The notes: generated from the sequence alone by a model not told the origin. A stretch of 64,000 bases of DNA from Coenobita brevimanus (GCA_032717465.1 CM064671.1:58348057-58412056), one strand, 5' to 3'; counted from the stretch's first letter, positions 19,996 to 31,104 are shown. Numbers and translations are program-made.

Positions 19996-22900
19996 ATGGG
20001 CTCCATCATCCAGTGGAATTGTCGGGGTTTATGTTCGAACTATGAGGAACTGTGTCATCTGGTTTCTCAATTTACTGCTTTGTGCATGGGCATCCAGGAG
20101 ACCATGGTAGGTGATGCTGTTCCTTCCGGCCCCCCTGGCTACCATGCCTTTAATCTGATCCTGTGCCGGGCCAAGGTCATCATGGAGGTGTTGCTATCTT
20201 CCTTCACAGCATCTGCATATCTCCACTCCCAGGCAGGCTGTTGCTGTCCGGAAGTTTTTACGTCGGCAGTATATAGTTTGCAGTCTTTATCTTCCTCCTA
20301 GTGCTACTGTTGAAAGGGCGGATCAGGAATGCCTTATTCATGACCTTCTTTCTCCCTTTCTGTTACTAGGAGATATGAATGGTCACCATCCACTGTGGGG
20401 AAACAGTGAGGCCAACCCTTGGGGTGTAATGCTGGCCTCTTTAGTGGAAGATGAGGAGTTAGGCATTTTCAGTGCCGATAAAATGACTTATTTCCTTAGT
20501 CAGACTGGACTTTTACTGCCATTGATTTGTCTTTAAGCTCATCTGATGTTGTTTTAGATTTTATCTGGGATGTTTTGTCAGACCTATATGGCAGTGACCA
20601 TTTTCCATTACTTTTAACTGCTAGTGCTGGTGGACCTCAGCCACGTATTCCTCGCTGGCTTCTGAAAAAGACTGACTGACCATGTTTCAGAGAATTAAGT
20701 TCCATTTCCCTTTCTGTCAATGAGTTTGGCTGTCTTACTGAGGCTGTGTCATATTTCACTACCATGTTGCACTCAGCAGCCATATTATCTATTCCAAAAA
20801 AGAAGGGTCAGTTTCCTAAATGCCCGTTTCTTTGGTGGAACTCTGAGTGCAGTTTCGCTGTGAAAGCCAAACGAGTCACCTTCTCTCGACTTCGTCGCAC
20901 TGTGGGGATCCCCACTATTTGGTGGCATATCAGAGGGCACGAGTTCATATGAGGCGCGTTTTTAAGGAGGCAAGGCTTTCATCCTGAAAGGGTTATGTTT
21001 CCTCCATCAGTTCGAGGACTTTCATCACCTAGGCGTGGAACCGGGAAAGGAAAATTTCAGGAAAATTACTGTTCCCTCCACTCCTGTTTTATCTGCAGCA
21101 TGTAGAACTGTGGCTGATCCATTTGCTTTTGCAGAGTTGCTTGCTGATCATTTTGCCAGTGTGTCAAAGAAGGATGCAGATATGCCTTCGGCTTGCCATC
21201 ATCGGTGACTAGAGTCTCGTGGTCTCAGTTTTGCCTATGCTGGAGGAGACCTTACAATGTTCCATTTTCAATTTCTAAACTCCAAGCGGCTCTGTCGCAG
21301 TGCCATGATTCCTTTCTTGGTTATGATGATATTCCTTATGCCTTTTTATGCGACCTGTCTGATGAGTCCCTGTTGTTTTTGCTTGCACTGTTTAATATGA
21401 TCTGGTGTTCTGGGGAGTTTCCAGCTTGTTGGGGTATTGCTGTAGTAATCCCCATCCCCAAACCAGGTAAGGACCACCTACAGACGACGAATTATCGGCC
21501 TATATCTTTGATGTCTTCTATATGTAAAGTTTTGGAAAATATGGTCAATATTAGGCTTGTATAGTTTTTAGAGAGAGGTGACTTCTTATCCACTGCCCAG
21601 TATGGTTTTCGAGAAATGCGATCTACCTCTGATTTACTGCTTTCTTTGGAATCTTCTGTCTGTGAGGCTTTCTCCACAAACCAACACCAGGTTACGGTCT
21701 TCTTCGATCTGGAGAAGGCATATGACACTGCCTGGCGTCATGGTATTTTACTCGCTCTTCATGAGTTTGGTCTTCATGGACGCTTGCCTAGTTTTATGCA
21801 AAAGTTTTTATCTAACCGAATTTTAAGGGTGCAAATGGGAGAAGTGCTTTCAAATGTCCGAGCACTAGAAGGTGGAGTACCACAGGGGAGTATCCTTAGT
21901 GTTACTCTGTTTGCTGTAGCCATTAACAGCGTCATCAATGTACTTCCTGACGGTGTACAAGGATCACTATATGTCGATGGCCTCTCGAATTCCTTCACCA
22001 CATCTAGAATGTCTGATAGAGAGGAAGTTGCAGCTGGCTCTCAATCGAATTTCTGACTGGGCAGAAATTCGTGGTTTCCATTTTTCTTTGACAAAGATTG
22101 TGACAATTCATTTTTGTCACCTTTGAGGGGTTCACCCAGACCCTGACTTGTATCTCTATGGTAGGAGAATATCCTGTGTGGAAGAGACACGGTTTCTGGG
22201 TCTTCTGTTTGATAGATGACTTACCTGGGTTTCTTATATTCGTTCTGTTAAGTCAGCTTTTCTTAAAGCTTTGAGTCATTTGAGGGTTTTAGCTCATACC
22301 TCTTGGGGTGCTGACCATCAGACTCTCCTCCTCTTACATAGGTTTCTCATTATTCCTAAACTGGAATATGGGTGTGAGGTCTACTCCTCTGCAACAGGTG
22401 CCCGTCTCCGGTTGTTAAATTCTGTGCATCATGCTGGTGTATGTCTGGCAACAGAGGCATTCAGATCATCCCCGATTCCAAGTTTCTTGGTGGATGCTGG
22501 TGTACTCCCCTTGGATTTGCAATGCCAGTTGCAGATGATGAGGTGTTGGTATCGTCTTCATCACATGCCAGACTCAATTTCTTGTGCCATCGTCTCCCAG
22601 GATTCCCGATCTTCTGTTTTTGACATCCATCCTAATTTCCCAAAGCCATTTGGTTGCAGGGTCCAGTCTGTTATGTTAGCCCTCTGTTCCAAGACTGGCA
22701 ATTTGTCCACATCGGATCCCAAGGGTGGGTTCTTGGCTACTCCCTCGTGTGATATTCTGTAGGTCCGTTTTTGAAAAAAAGGGCTCACTTCCCTCTCAGG
22801 TGTCCCTCTCTCTCTTTTTAGAACATGCCTTCACTCATGAGGGTTCTGTCCCCGTCTATACTGATGAGTCTAAGACTGATACTGGAGCAGGATTTGGTGT

Positions 22901-23679
22901 TGTCTTCCCTTCCCTTAGTGGGGGCAGTAGCCTTCTTGGCATTACTTCAGTGTATGTGGTGGACCTGACTGCAAATTTATATGCTCTTAAAATCATTTTT
23001 ACTCTCCCCCAATCCGTTTTTGTAATTTTTAGTGACTTGCATAGTGCTTTGTCTGCTCTGAAATCTTCTAATGCATCCCATCCATTTTTTTTTTTCAATT
23101 TTAGAGTGGCTTTTTTTTCCTTGGCCATTGTGGCCGCCGTGTAGACTTCTGTTGGGTTCCTGCACATGTTGGTGTGGTGGGTAATGAGAGGGCAGATACT
23201 TTAGCTAAAGCTGCTTCTTCTCAACATCCCATAACCGACTACCCACTTCCTGCTTCTGGTGTAAACCTTACTTGCGGTAGTCAATTCGTACGTGTTGGCA
23301 GAGACACTGGGATGTTGTTTCTCACAATAAACTAAAAGAAATCTTTCAGAGAGTGGTTGTGCCAAGGGCTCTTCCCTGTATGTCTTGGTGATTGGAGGTG
23401 GCTCTTGCTAGGCTTCGCATTGGGCATTCTCGAGTTACATATGGGTTCCTCATGCGTGGTGAGACTCAGCCGTACTGTGATGACAGTCTTGTTCCCCTTA
23501 CTGTCCGTCACTTGCTGGTCGAGTGTCCGAGTCTGAGGGACCTACATCAGAGATTCCTCCATAGGCATAAGGGGGCAGATGGTGCCTACTGTTTGTCCTC
23601 GATACTTGGTGAAGCCTCTAGTGATTTTACTGATGCTTTTAGTTTTCTTCAGGAGGCGTGCCTCCTTCCACTTTTATAA
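19996..23679 (+). pseudogene. ORF2 (endonuclease, RT, RNase H) of LINE family 1
   Basis: The apurinic-type endonuclease starts MGSIIQWNCRGL at 19996. An exonuclease-endonuclease-phosphatase metal-site scrap LLLGDMNGHHPLWG-like sequence lies near 20370. The RT shows NYRPISLMSSICKVLENM (about 21490), FFDLEKAYDTAW (about 21700) and GGVPQGSILS (about 21870). The active-site box reads LYVDGLSNS (about 21968), with Gly in place of the second catalytic Asp. RNase H is visible as YTDESKTDTGAGFG (about 22858) and WVPAHVGVVGNERADTLAKA (about 23153), in different frames. The C-terminal zinc-finger-like tail ends at 23679. Many stops and frameshifts make it inactive. Confidence 0.8.
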
Positions 23680-23798
23680 GTAATTGACATTTTATGAACT
23701 CTTCTTTTATTATTTTCAGTATTTTTTTCCTACTAACAGATATTAACTTTATTTTGAATATGCACTTTTTATTTTTCTGTGTCTTTTACTTTGTCATC

Positions 23799-23831
23799 TG
23801 GCGGCATATGATCCTGGCAGTTGCGCCGCCA
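23799..23831 (+). promoter_or_regulatory. 3'-end stem-loop of LINE family 1
   Basis: TGGCGGC and GCCGCCA form a 7-bp stem around a 19-base loop just before the AGATTTTAATTA end. The same hairpin with compensating context recurs at 52369-52401. Such 3' hairpins are recognised by LINE reverse transcriptases in several clades. Confidence 0.65.
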
Positions 23832-23862
23832 GATTTTAATTAGTTTCAGTCATCGATCAGTC

Positions 23863-23863
<1 letters not shown>

Positions 23864-23897
<34 letters not shown>
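23864..23897. repeat. (CA)n at the 3' edge of LINE family 1
   Basis: About 17 CA units directly after CAGTCAA. It mirrors the CA tract at the 5' edge. Confidence 0.92.
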
Positions 23898-23903
<6 letters not shown>

Positions 23904-24403
23904 TCTGATAAGCTTGGTTGGATGAGTTGAGGATCAAGAAGGTTGATCTTATATTTTAAAACATTAGGTCAAAGACCAAGGACACATGGCAAGGATGACT
24001 TATCCAGTTTTTAAGCGATGTAGACTGAACTTCGTGCAATAATTTCCATTGAAACAAGGAAAAGATAATTGATTTGGGGAAAATACAATTAAAGGCCATG
24101 GTCACAGAAGGTAAAAAAATCATGGTCACTGTGCAAAAACAACTTGGATACAGTACTGCTGATCTGATCCGAACCAAAATTGTTGAAATGGTTAGGGGTT
24201 TTGCACGAAGTTAGTAATTAGTTGTTGTTAGTAATTGTCAATGGTTAAAATCACAGGGCAAAGCTAAATATTTGACTCTTGCATCAGCTGGTGGGTGTTG
24301 CACTTTCTGAGTGCTACTTTTGGTCTGCTTATTTATTTACCTAATTATAATACCCATCTTTTGTGCTAAGGGACAGTCTAAGGCAAGTATTCTCGTTGGT
24401 TAA

Positions 24404-24573
24404 GGGGGCTCCCAACACCTTTTCCTAAGTGATTTATTTTCTTATTACACCTTACTGATTCTGTGTTATATAATATCTACTAACACTGCCATACTCAGCA
24501 TAGAAAATGTGCAAAGGGAAAATTGGCCACTTCCAAAAATAAGTAACTAAGGAATAGGTGTTAGGGAACTTCC
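24404..24573. mobile_element. 170-bp TTAA-flanked MITE
   Basis: TTAA lies at 24400-24403 and 24574-24577. The inner ends are inverted: GGGGGCTCCCAACACC at the left and the complement of GGAAGTTCCCTAACACC at the right. The similarity extends over about 45 bases of each arm (TTCCTAAGTGATTTATTTT against TTCCTTAGTTACTTATTTTT). There is no coding capacity. TTAA targets suggest cross-mobilisation by a piggyBac-type transposase. Confidence 0.7.
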
Positions 24574-24577
24574 TTAA

Positions 24578-25360
24578 CCCGCCAACTCCTGTTGACTTAT
24601 ATATATAACAACACGTTTTGTCACTATGACTCCCGTTGACGTATATAAATGTGCAGCAATTGCAAGGTCCCTAATCTGCACAATTCTCAAACTTCGCACA
24701 TGATTTTTGGTATGTATACAAGGGACGCCTTCCTCCACAAGATGCCAGGCAGGGAAAATGCCTTACTCTGCATGACCTCCCCCCCTCCCACGCCATTGTC
24801 TCAGCAATTCACCTGTTACCAGTGACCTGGCCAGTAAAGACATGTCGTGCCACGGTACGAAGTTCAAGGCCAGAGTGATTCCTCAATCAATCGCAATGTG
24901 GAGGACAAAGTTTACCTAGCATCAGAGGAAGAAACAGTCAGAAATGATGATCAGGTAATGTTGCCAAAAAAGGTCAGTTATGTTGATGTGTTTTGTGAGT
25001 GAAACAATGCTTATATTGCTTATATTACTGTGTGAAAACCAATATACTCTTGTACTATATGTAAATTCATACCAAATAAATAAATAATACCGTTTATGAG
25101 TGGTGTGGAATAGTTACCCTCCCATAGAACTCGTTTTCTTTGCAGCCAGCCTGATAGAAAACACAGCAAGATTTGGGGTACTGCTACCTGTATTTAGTAT
25201 TTTAGCCCTCAGGTGAGCGATTTCTCCATGAATTTTCGATGTTTCTCACCAAAAGTGGAGGTTTGAGCCAATAATTTTTTTTTCAAAAATTGGTCGGGAA
25301 GGGGCAAGTTAAGTAATAACAAGAATAGGAAACTAAGACACTTAGAGATTTTGTGTAATT
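24578..25360. other. Non-coding stretch, intron 1 of the IR-like gene
   Basis: No gene recognised. The stretch carries short direct repeats such as CTCCTGTTGAC/CTCCCGTTGAC about 53 bases apart near 24590-24640. Confidence 0.45.
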
Positions 25361-25370
25361 AATGATATAC

Positions 25371-25455
25371 CTGGGGAAGGTGAGAGAGACAGGGTTCCAA
25401 CATCAGTCACTGACACAGTCACCATAACCAACAGTAGGGCTTGACTGGCCAGCAT
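25371..25455 (-). CDS. IR-like gene exon 1: start codon and signal peptide
   Basis: The ATG at 25453-25455 opens 28 codons plus one base, ending at a CCCCAG|GTATAT donor (25365-25371). The peptide starts MLASQALLLVMVTVSVTD: a short hydrophobic core followed by a small polar region, as in a cleavable signal peptide. The single left-over G pairs with the AC that opens exon 2 to make an Asp codon, so phase 1 is consistent across a 7.9-kb intron. The ATG was chosen because it is the only one before the hydrophobic run. The region just upstream (25456-26451) carries no recognisable coding sequence and would hold the promoter. A Gypsy-type LTR begins about 1 kb upstream. Confidence 0.6.
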
Positions 25456-26062
25456 GATTATTCTTACATGAACACCTCTATCTGGAAAATGTAAGTCCCT
25501 TCAGTTTGTTGGTGTTTTTTAATCATCATAACATGGATGGGATTAAAGCTATATCTAACTCTTGCAGCTTGAAAAGTTTATCATAGGCAGAATAGTGTCA
25601 TATGGGTATAGAAAATGCAAGGTTAATAATGAAGTCATTCACACATGTATGCATATCGCTCGTCACCAAAAAACTAGATCAGTAATTCCCGGGCAGCTGG
25701 AGGTATGTCATCGCAGCTTTGCCAAAATTTTAAAAAACGCCTTAGGATTTCGCTGTTTACTCCTGCTAATTTTATGTTACTCTAGCATATAAAATAAAGT
25801 CAGGGGTATTATGTTGGTGAAGGTCATTTAAAGAATTTCTAATAGTCTTTAAATAGCTGTTCTCTTAGTTGACCATATGTGGGATATGGTGAATAATGGC
25901 AAGCTAAAAGAAAAAGATATTTTTTTTACTGCAAAATCCTCTGGCAATCTGGGGAATATCATTGCACCTTCACCAGAATTATTAACAAACAACTCATATA
26001 TCTGGGAATAATGCCAGCAAAATATGAATACAATTTGTCCACTTGATTATGAGATATTTTGG

Positions 26063-26106
<44 letters not shown>

Positions 26107-26451
26107 GCAGGCAATCATACTATTGCCTCGCTATGGAGGCAATAATATTTTCCTCTGTATGAACTTGATATTCCTAGGTTATTTTGTTGTCACTGTATTC
26201 TTGTTAGGCTAACAGACTATTTTTTACTCACCTTACAGTCGCCTCTTGTGCTAAACGGGGCTAATAAAGGTGACATCTGACCCTTTTAGTTTTGTAAGTT
26301 TCTTAACATAAATACATTTGTTTAGGTATATCAAATACCGAATAATATTCTTGCCCGCCGGCTGGGAGAGGGTTCATGGAGACAGTAGTAGCACTATTAG
26401 ACTCCTTCATTGAGTGGCAGCAAAAAAAAAGAAAAGTATTTTAGTTACAAT
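25456..26451. other. Upstream region of the IR-like gene with (CA)n
   Basis: About 1 kb between the IR start codon and the second LTR element. It contains (CA)n at 26066-26105 and no supported gene. The IR promoter should lie here, but no core element could be singled out. Confidence 0.45.
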
Positions 26452-26455
26452 ATAT
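26452..26455. repeat. Target-site duplication ATAT, left copy
   Basis: ATAT precedes the TGTTAC end and is repeated at 31973-31976 after TTAACA. The low complexity of ATAT weakens it alone; the LTR ends support it. Confidence 0.75.
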
Positions 26456-28305
26456 TGTTACATCCTCATCCCACACTGCCACAAGCTCCAACAGCAGTAG
26501 TTCAATACAGGAAGGACGTTGCCCAGTGAGTTGTTCTTCCTATGGTCAGCCTTCAGGTGTACAGTACACAAGATCAGATGAGGCAAAAATAAACACTAGT
26601 TCCTTAAAGTTCACTGTCTTTATTTTCCAAGTAATACCACTTAATGCTTTCCAAATTCTGTTCACTGTTCTCACAAGCACTGGAGCTGTACACACTTTAC
26701 TACCGCAGTCACTCTTAATGCTTGACAACACTTCACTGTTAGTACACTTAACCCCTAATACGCGGTCAATGGACAGCCGACCCCCCCCCCCGGGTGGCGG
26801 CGTTGTATCGCGGTCTGAGTACCTGTAGGAAAATATTAGCCAAAAATCAGAGATTAACCCTAGAACATTATACTTGGTAAGGCAGATAGTACTTACATTC
26901 AGCTTTCTCCAGAGACAGGTGTTGAGCCTTCGTGGACTACCCAAGGACTTGTGGAGACTTGCAAAGTTGGGTAACAAAATCTTCACTTTCACACCTCCAG
27001 CAACCCGGTTTCCCCTCTACCACAGCCTCATTCTGTCACAGTAAACTTTATACTACAACGTACAAGTAGTTTGGAATCCGTATTTGTACAATAAGCACTG
27101 AAAATAAGGCTAAAATCAACGAAGCATAAGGCCGACATGCAGCTCGGCGGCGGTCTTCCCGTCACTCAACAAACATTTCCATTTTCACAGCTAAAAACAC
27201 GTATACTACATTATTTTCAATCATATTACTTCCCAAAAGATCACCGCAGTGTGCTTTTTATTCTGCCTTACGCCCGTCACTTTATTCTCGTTACTGTCGG
27301 CCGCTCGCACTGACTCGGAAGAGCTAGAACTCGCCATAATGTCACTTTGAAAGCCTGCGGTAAACTGACACTAAACAGGGGCAAAACGTGCAAAAAAAAG
27401 CTAGTGTTACAACTGGGGAAACAAGCGTTTCCTATTAGCATAAACTGCTTGTGAGAGGAGAGTGCAGATTTAAAGCTCTGAGCAGTCAGAGCGATGCCAT
27501 GTATCACAGCCAGACTGGCCGGGCCGTGGTGGGGGGGGGGGAGGAAAAACGCGATACTTGGCAACAACGGATTTCAGTAGTACAAAGGTAAAGTATGCTA
27601 ATTGTAGCTAAAGGGTGGTGGTACTGATAGACAATACCAGCTGGAACATCCTTGCCCGCGTTTATTCAAAATTAACTTGAATTGCAAACGCGACGCTCCG
27701 CCGGTATGTCCTTTTCGGCGAGTGTCGCAAACGCGACGCCCCATGTCTTAGGGGTTAATGCTTGCTAACACTTCACTTATTACACAAGTACCGAAAATAA
27801 TCTTCACTGACAGTAATTGCACTTATTGCTTGCCAGCAACCCTTCACAAACATCAGTAACACCATTGCACTGATATTGCACTACACTCAAACTGAACCAA
27901 AACCGGCTGCTCCTCTTTCAAACTGACTTTACACCCGACTGAACCCTTTCTAGTCTCTTATCCATCCTTATATAAACTTGCATTTTACTAGAAACATCTA
28001 CATTCTGCAAGAACAACAGTTGGCAATTCAGAGACAACCAAAATTTGCCAAAACTGCCTTACATTACATTACATTCTAAATCAAATACCACATGAACTTA
28101 AATTACGTAATTTAACAAGCAGTCACATAAATAAAACATCATAGAGAAAAAGGGCATGAAAAATTAATGCATTACTTACGAAATAAGTACGCTCACAAAC
28201 AACAGGCAAACTGGCAACTCTGACTCATACCGATACCGGAACTACTGTACACGAAACGCCAAGAAACTTCTCGAGCACCCAGCTGGCAAATCTCACTTCT
28301 TAACA
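26456..28305 (-). repeat. 3' LTR of the second element, carrying a TTAA insertion
   Basis: Removing 26752-27754 and one TTAA leaves an LTR of about 843 bp that aligns with 31120-31972. A CTTTATTTTCC stretch (AATAAAG in element orientation) is a likely polyadenylation signal. Confidence 0.88.
26752..27754. mobile_element. piggyBac-type element (1003 bp) inside an LTR
   Basis: Flanked by TTAA (26748-26751 and 27755-27758). The ends are inverted: CCCCTAATAC at the left and the complement of CCCCTAAGAC at the right. A GCAAACGCGACGC repeat occurs twice in the right subterminal region (about 27686 and 27728), as is usual for transposase-binding sites. The empty site is preserved in the sister LTR at 31412-31415. 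A minus-strand ATG near 27336 opens MASSSSSESVRAAD, possibly the start of a lost transposase. No catalytic domain remains. It belongs to a different family from the 672-bp element. Confidence 0.82.
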
Positions 28306-28323
28306 CTACCCCCTCCCTACTTC
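28306..28323 (-). promoter_or_regulatory. Polypurine tract of the second element
   Basis: In element orientation GAAGTAGGGAGGGGGTAG lies directly before the TGTTAAG end of the 3' LTR. All bases are purines except two T. Confidence 0.75.
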
Positions 28324-28324
28324 T

Positions 28325-30100
28325 CTATCGTCCCGACAAAACTACACAGTATATACAGACACAAACCTTAATCTTAATGGAACATCTAACTACTGTATAC
28401 ACAAAATAATCCTTCAACTTATCTGGTCTTCTTCTATGCAACTTCTGACAATGTCCTTGCTCCTCCACACAGTGCACTCCTCCAGGAAGGCCTTGGTCCT
28501 CTTCTTGATTTGCTTCTTCTCTTGGGGAACTGTCACCATCCTCTTGCACTTCAGCTCCTTGGTCCTTCTCAACATCCTCAGCTGCGGGTGAGTGAAGTTC
28601 CTCGGAGATGTCCCAGCTGTACCGTCCTGGCCCATGGTACTGCCACAGATGGTTCACATGTACCACCTTTGGGTGAGACTTCCTGCCTCCCCAGATCAGA
28701 TACCTTATGACTGATAGGTGGGCCAACACAGTGTAAGGCCCGTCCCATGGGCTCTGCAGCTTCGGTGACTCTCCTTTCTTACGCTGAGGATTGTATAACC
28801 AAACTTGGTCACCATCCTTGAAGCCCACTTCACTTGCTTTGGCATCATACTTGCACTTCATCACTTCTTCTGAAAACTTGAGGTCTCCTTGCACTTAATG
28901 ATGTACAGCCAACCTTTCTTGAAGGAGCTATGCATAGCCAGTGGTGTCTGAGGGCAGCTCTTCACCAGGTGGTCTTCCAGTTAACAAGTCGATTGGTAAG
29001 CATAACTCGTGGCGCAAATTCAGTTTAGCAGGAGTGTAGCCGGTAGACTCATGGGGTGCAGACTGATATGCCATCAGGTAATTTCTGGTCCCATTCTGTT
29101 TGTCCATCAACGCAGTACTTGGCCAGTTCTTGTCTCACAGCCCAGTTGAATTTCTCTACCATCTCATCTGAATGTGGCCTTAGTGGGGGCATCCTTGTCT
29201 TCTTGATCCCCAATAACTTGCAGCACTCACGGAACACAGCAGACTCGAAGTTTCTACCCTGGTCCGAATGTAGCTCCTGTGGCATCCCAAAACAACAGAA
29301 AAACTGATCAACCAACACCTGAGCAACAGCTGCAGCCTCTTGATCAGGGATAGCTTAGGCTTCTGGCCACTTTGAGAAGTAGTCAATGGCAATACATATA
29401 TACCGGTTTCCTCTTTCAGTGAGTTACAAAGTTCCAGCAATGTCCACCAAGACTCTTTCCATCGGTGCACCCACTTCGTACAGCTGGAGAGGGGCGCAAC
29501 CACGTTTCTTGAGTCCCTTCTTCGCACAGCACACATCACAGGCCCAAAACCACTCTTGAAAATCCTGACGCATGCCAATCCAGTAGAACCTCTGTTGCAG
29601 CCGGCTTAGAATTTTCCTCACTCCCAGGTGCCCACTAGTGATCTGGTTATGGGACTTATCCAGGATCTTGGACTTCATCTTCTTCGGAACCACCAGTTGC
29701 CAATACTTGCTGAGGCCATCGGGTGTCTCCCACTTGTGCTCCAGTAGTCCATTGTTCAAACGAAGAAAGTCCCACTGACTGCAGTAGCTCTTGGCCGCAG
29801 GGCATAACCTGGAAACTTCTTCCCAAGATGGTCGCACTGTACTCTGCTGCAGCCAGTCTAGCACTGGTTGTAAATCTGCATCCTCCAGCTGCATCCTCTT
29901 CATGTCTTCATCTGACGCTGGGCCTGTCATTGCAGTATGGCTGCATTTCTTCCTATTATTCCCATTCCTACTACACTCCTTGCTGTCTGTTCTTCTGTCT
30001 TCTCGCACCCTATTCATCAAGGTTCTCCTGCATTTCTTCAGTGCTGGGTCTTCTGTAGCCTTCTTCTTATCATCCCAACCATTCTGATCCGCATCCCAAC
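28325..30100 (-). pseudogene. Integrase of the second Gypsy-type element, with frameshifts
   Basis: At 29424-30020 a spacer leads into a zinc-binding domain (HNQITSGHLGVRKIL ... CDVCCAKKG, i.e. the HHCC pattern) and the start of the core (LVDIAGTL). At 29049-29318 the core continues with HSDQGRNFES and DEMVEKFN, exactly 35 residues between the Asp and the Glu (D,D-35-E). At 28325-28894 the C-terminal module shows GFKDGDQVWLYNPQRKKG and WDGPYTVLAHLS and reaches VVHVNHLWQY. Integrase inserts the cDNA into the host genome. Breaks are visible: a frameshift near 29430, a TAA near 29353 and a frameshift near 28900. All catalytic residues are otherwise recognisable. Confidence 0.83.
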
Positions 30101-30260
30101 CGTTCTGATCCGCAAGTAACTCAAACTGTGCACGATAAACTTCCCAAGATACTCTACCATCAGATTACTGAGGTTTCTTTGAAACTGGACCCCCATTATA
30201 GCCATGCGCTTCACTGGTTTGGGGCCTAAAAACTGAGGCATCATAATTAAGGCCAGGACT
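30101..30260 (-). pseudogene. Capsid fragment of gag at a deletion joint
   Basis: Around 30100-30190 one frame reads SDGRVSWEVYRAQFELLADQ and NGWD, like the conserved opening of Gypsy capsids. A 21-base direct repeat (GATCCGCATCCCAACCNTTCT type) duplicates the NGWD region at about 30065-30115. The following sequence then jumps to the integrase spacer. Capsid end, nucleocapsid, protease, RT and RNase H are all missing. Confidence 0.65.
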
Positions 30261-30423
30261 TAAATCTCCTTCATTCTGATTATTCAACCCTGTAATGCTA
30301 CCTTTAGATGCTTGAGATCCGTCAAAATTCACCATATGCTGTCATTCCTTTCATATGCTCTCTGTACAGTAACCTAAGGCTCAGCAGTGCAATATTTCTC
30401 TACAGCCTCAGTTTTCTCACTAA

Positions 30424-31090
30424 TTATCTTAACATGTCAACTGCATGCTTCAGCTGGCTATCTACATGCTGTCTGCACTCTATCACAATTCCCTCACTAA
30501 TCTTTAGCTGGTTGTCCACATGCTGTTTGCACTCTGCCACTATTCCCTCACTAATCTTCAGCTGGTTGTCCACATGCTGTTTGCACTCCATCACTATTGC
30601 CTCACTAACTGTCTTCAACTGTTCATCTACATGGTGTTTACACTCTATCACATTATTTCTTACCTCATACTCCTGCTGTGGTAGCTCAGTGTATACCTCC
30701 TCCTTCAATTGTTCCTGTTCTTCCTTGATTTACCCCCATGAGAACATCTAGCTGTCCTTGCATTCTCAGCTCTAATTCCCTCTGTTGCTCCTGTAGTGCC
30801 TCCTGAAGCTGTTCATATCGTTCTTTCTGTTCTTCGTTCTGTGCCTGCAATTATTCTTTGATTTCTTTCTTCTATGCCTGTAACTGTTCTTCGAGCTTTT
30901 TCTGTCCTTCGTTCAGTGCTTGTCCTTTGCTTTCGTTTCTGAGCTTTTTCTGCTCCTCTTTTCGTGTTCTTCACGTTGTGCCTGTAATAGCTTCACGATT
31001 GTTGCCAGGGAAATTTCCTCCTCCTGCCCAGCTCGAGACCTTGTTTTCACACCTTCTGCTTCCAAGTCAAAGGTTAGACTCGCTGCAGCC
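30424..31090 (-). pseudogene. gag: Coiled-coil N-terminal gag region with 18-residue repeats
   Basis: From about 31090 the frame reads ISLATIVKLLQAQREEHEKR and further heptad-rich sequence (QNEEQKERYEQLQEALQEQQ at about 30790-30850), with a few stops between. At 30424-30708 four tandem 18-residue units follow the pattern (V/I)xECK(Q/H)HVD(N/E/S)QLK. The units are 54 bp each. Gag proteins of this type assemble the particle; a coiled-coil head is common in some Gypsy lineages. Stops near 30730 and 30910 break the frame. Confidence 0.7.
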
Positions 31091-31104
31091 CTTAATAAAT
31101 TCCA

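Larger units (their letters stand above)
17673..23865 (+). mobile_element. LINE family 1, copy 1: decayed, RNase H-bearing
   Basis: A non-LTR retrotransposon of about 6.2 kb with a leader, a gag-like ORF1 with CCHC knuckles, and an ORF2 with endonuclease, RT and RNase H. This order and the RNase H place it near the I/R1/Jockey group; the clade is an inference. CA repeats flank it on both sides (17629-17672 and from 23864). The 5' half aligns with 61673-64000 and a 3'-end scrap recurs at 52369. Frameshifts and stops occur throughout, and the RT active site is mutated. It lies antisense in intron 1 of the IR-like gene. Confidence 0.85.

Noticed and set aside
27240..27340. Transposase gene in the 1003-bp TTAA element
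   Set aside because: A short minus-strand start (MASSSSSESVRAAD) is followed by a stop within about 40 codons and no catalytic motif. Only a remnant is possible.
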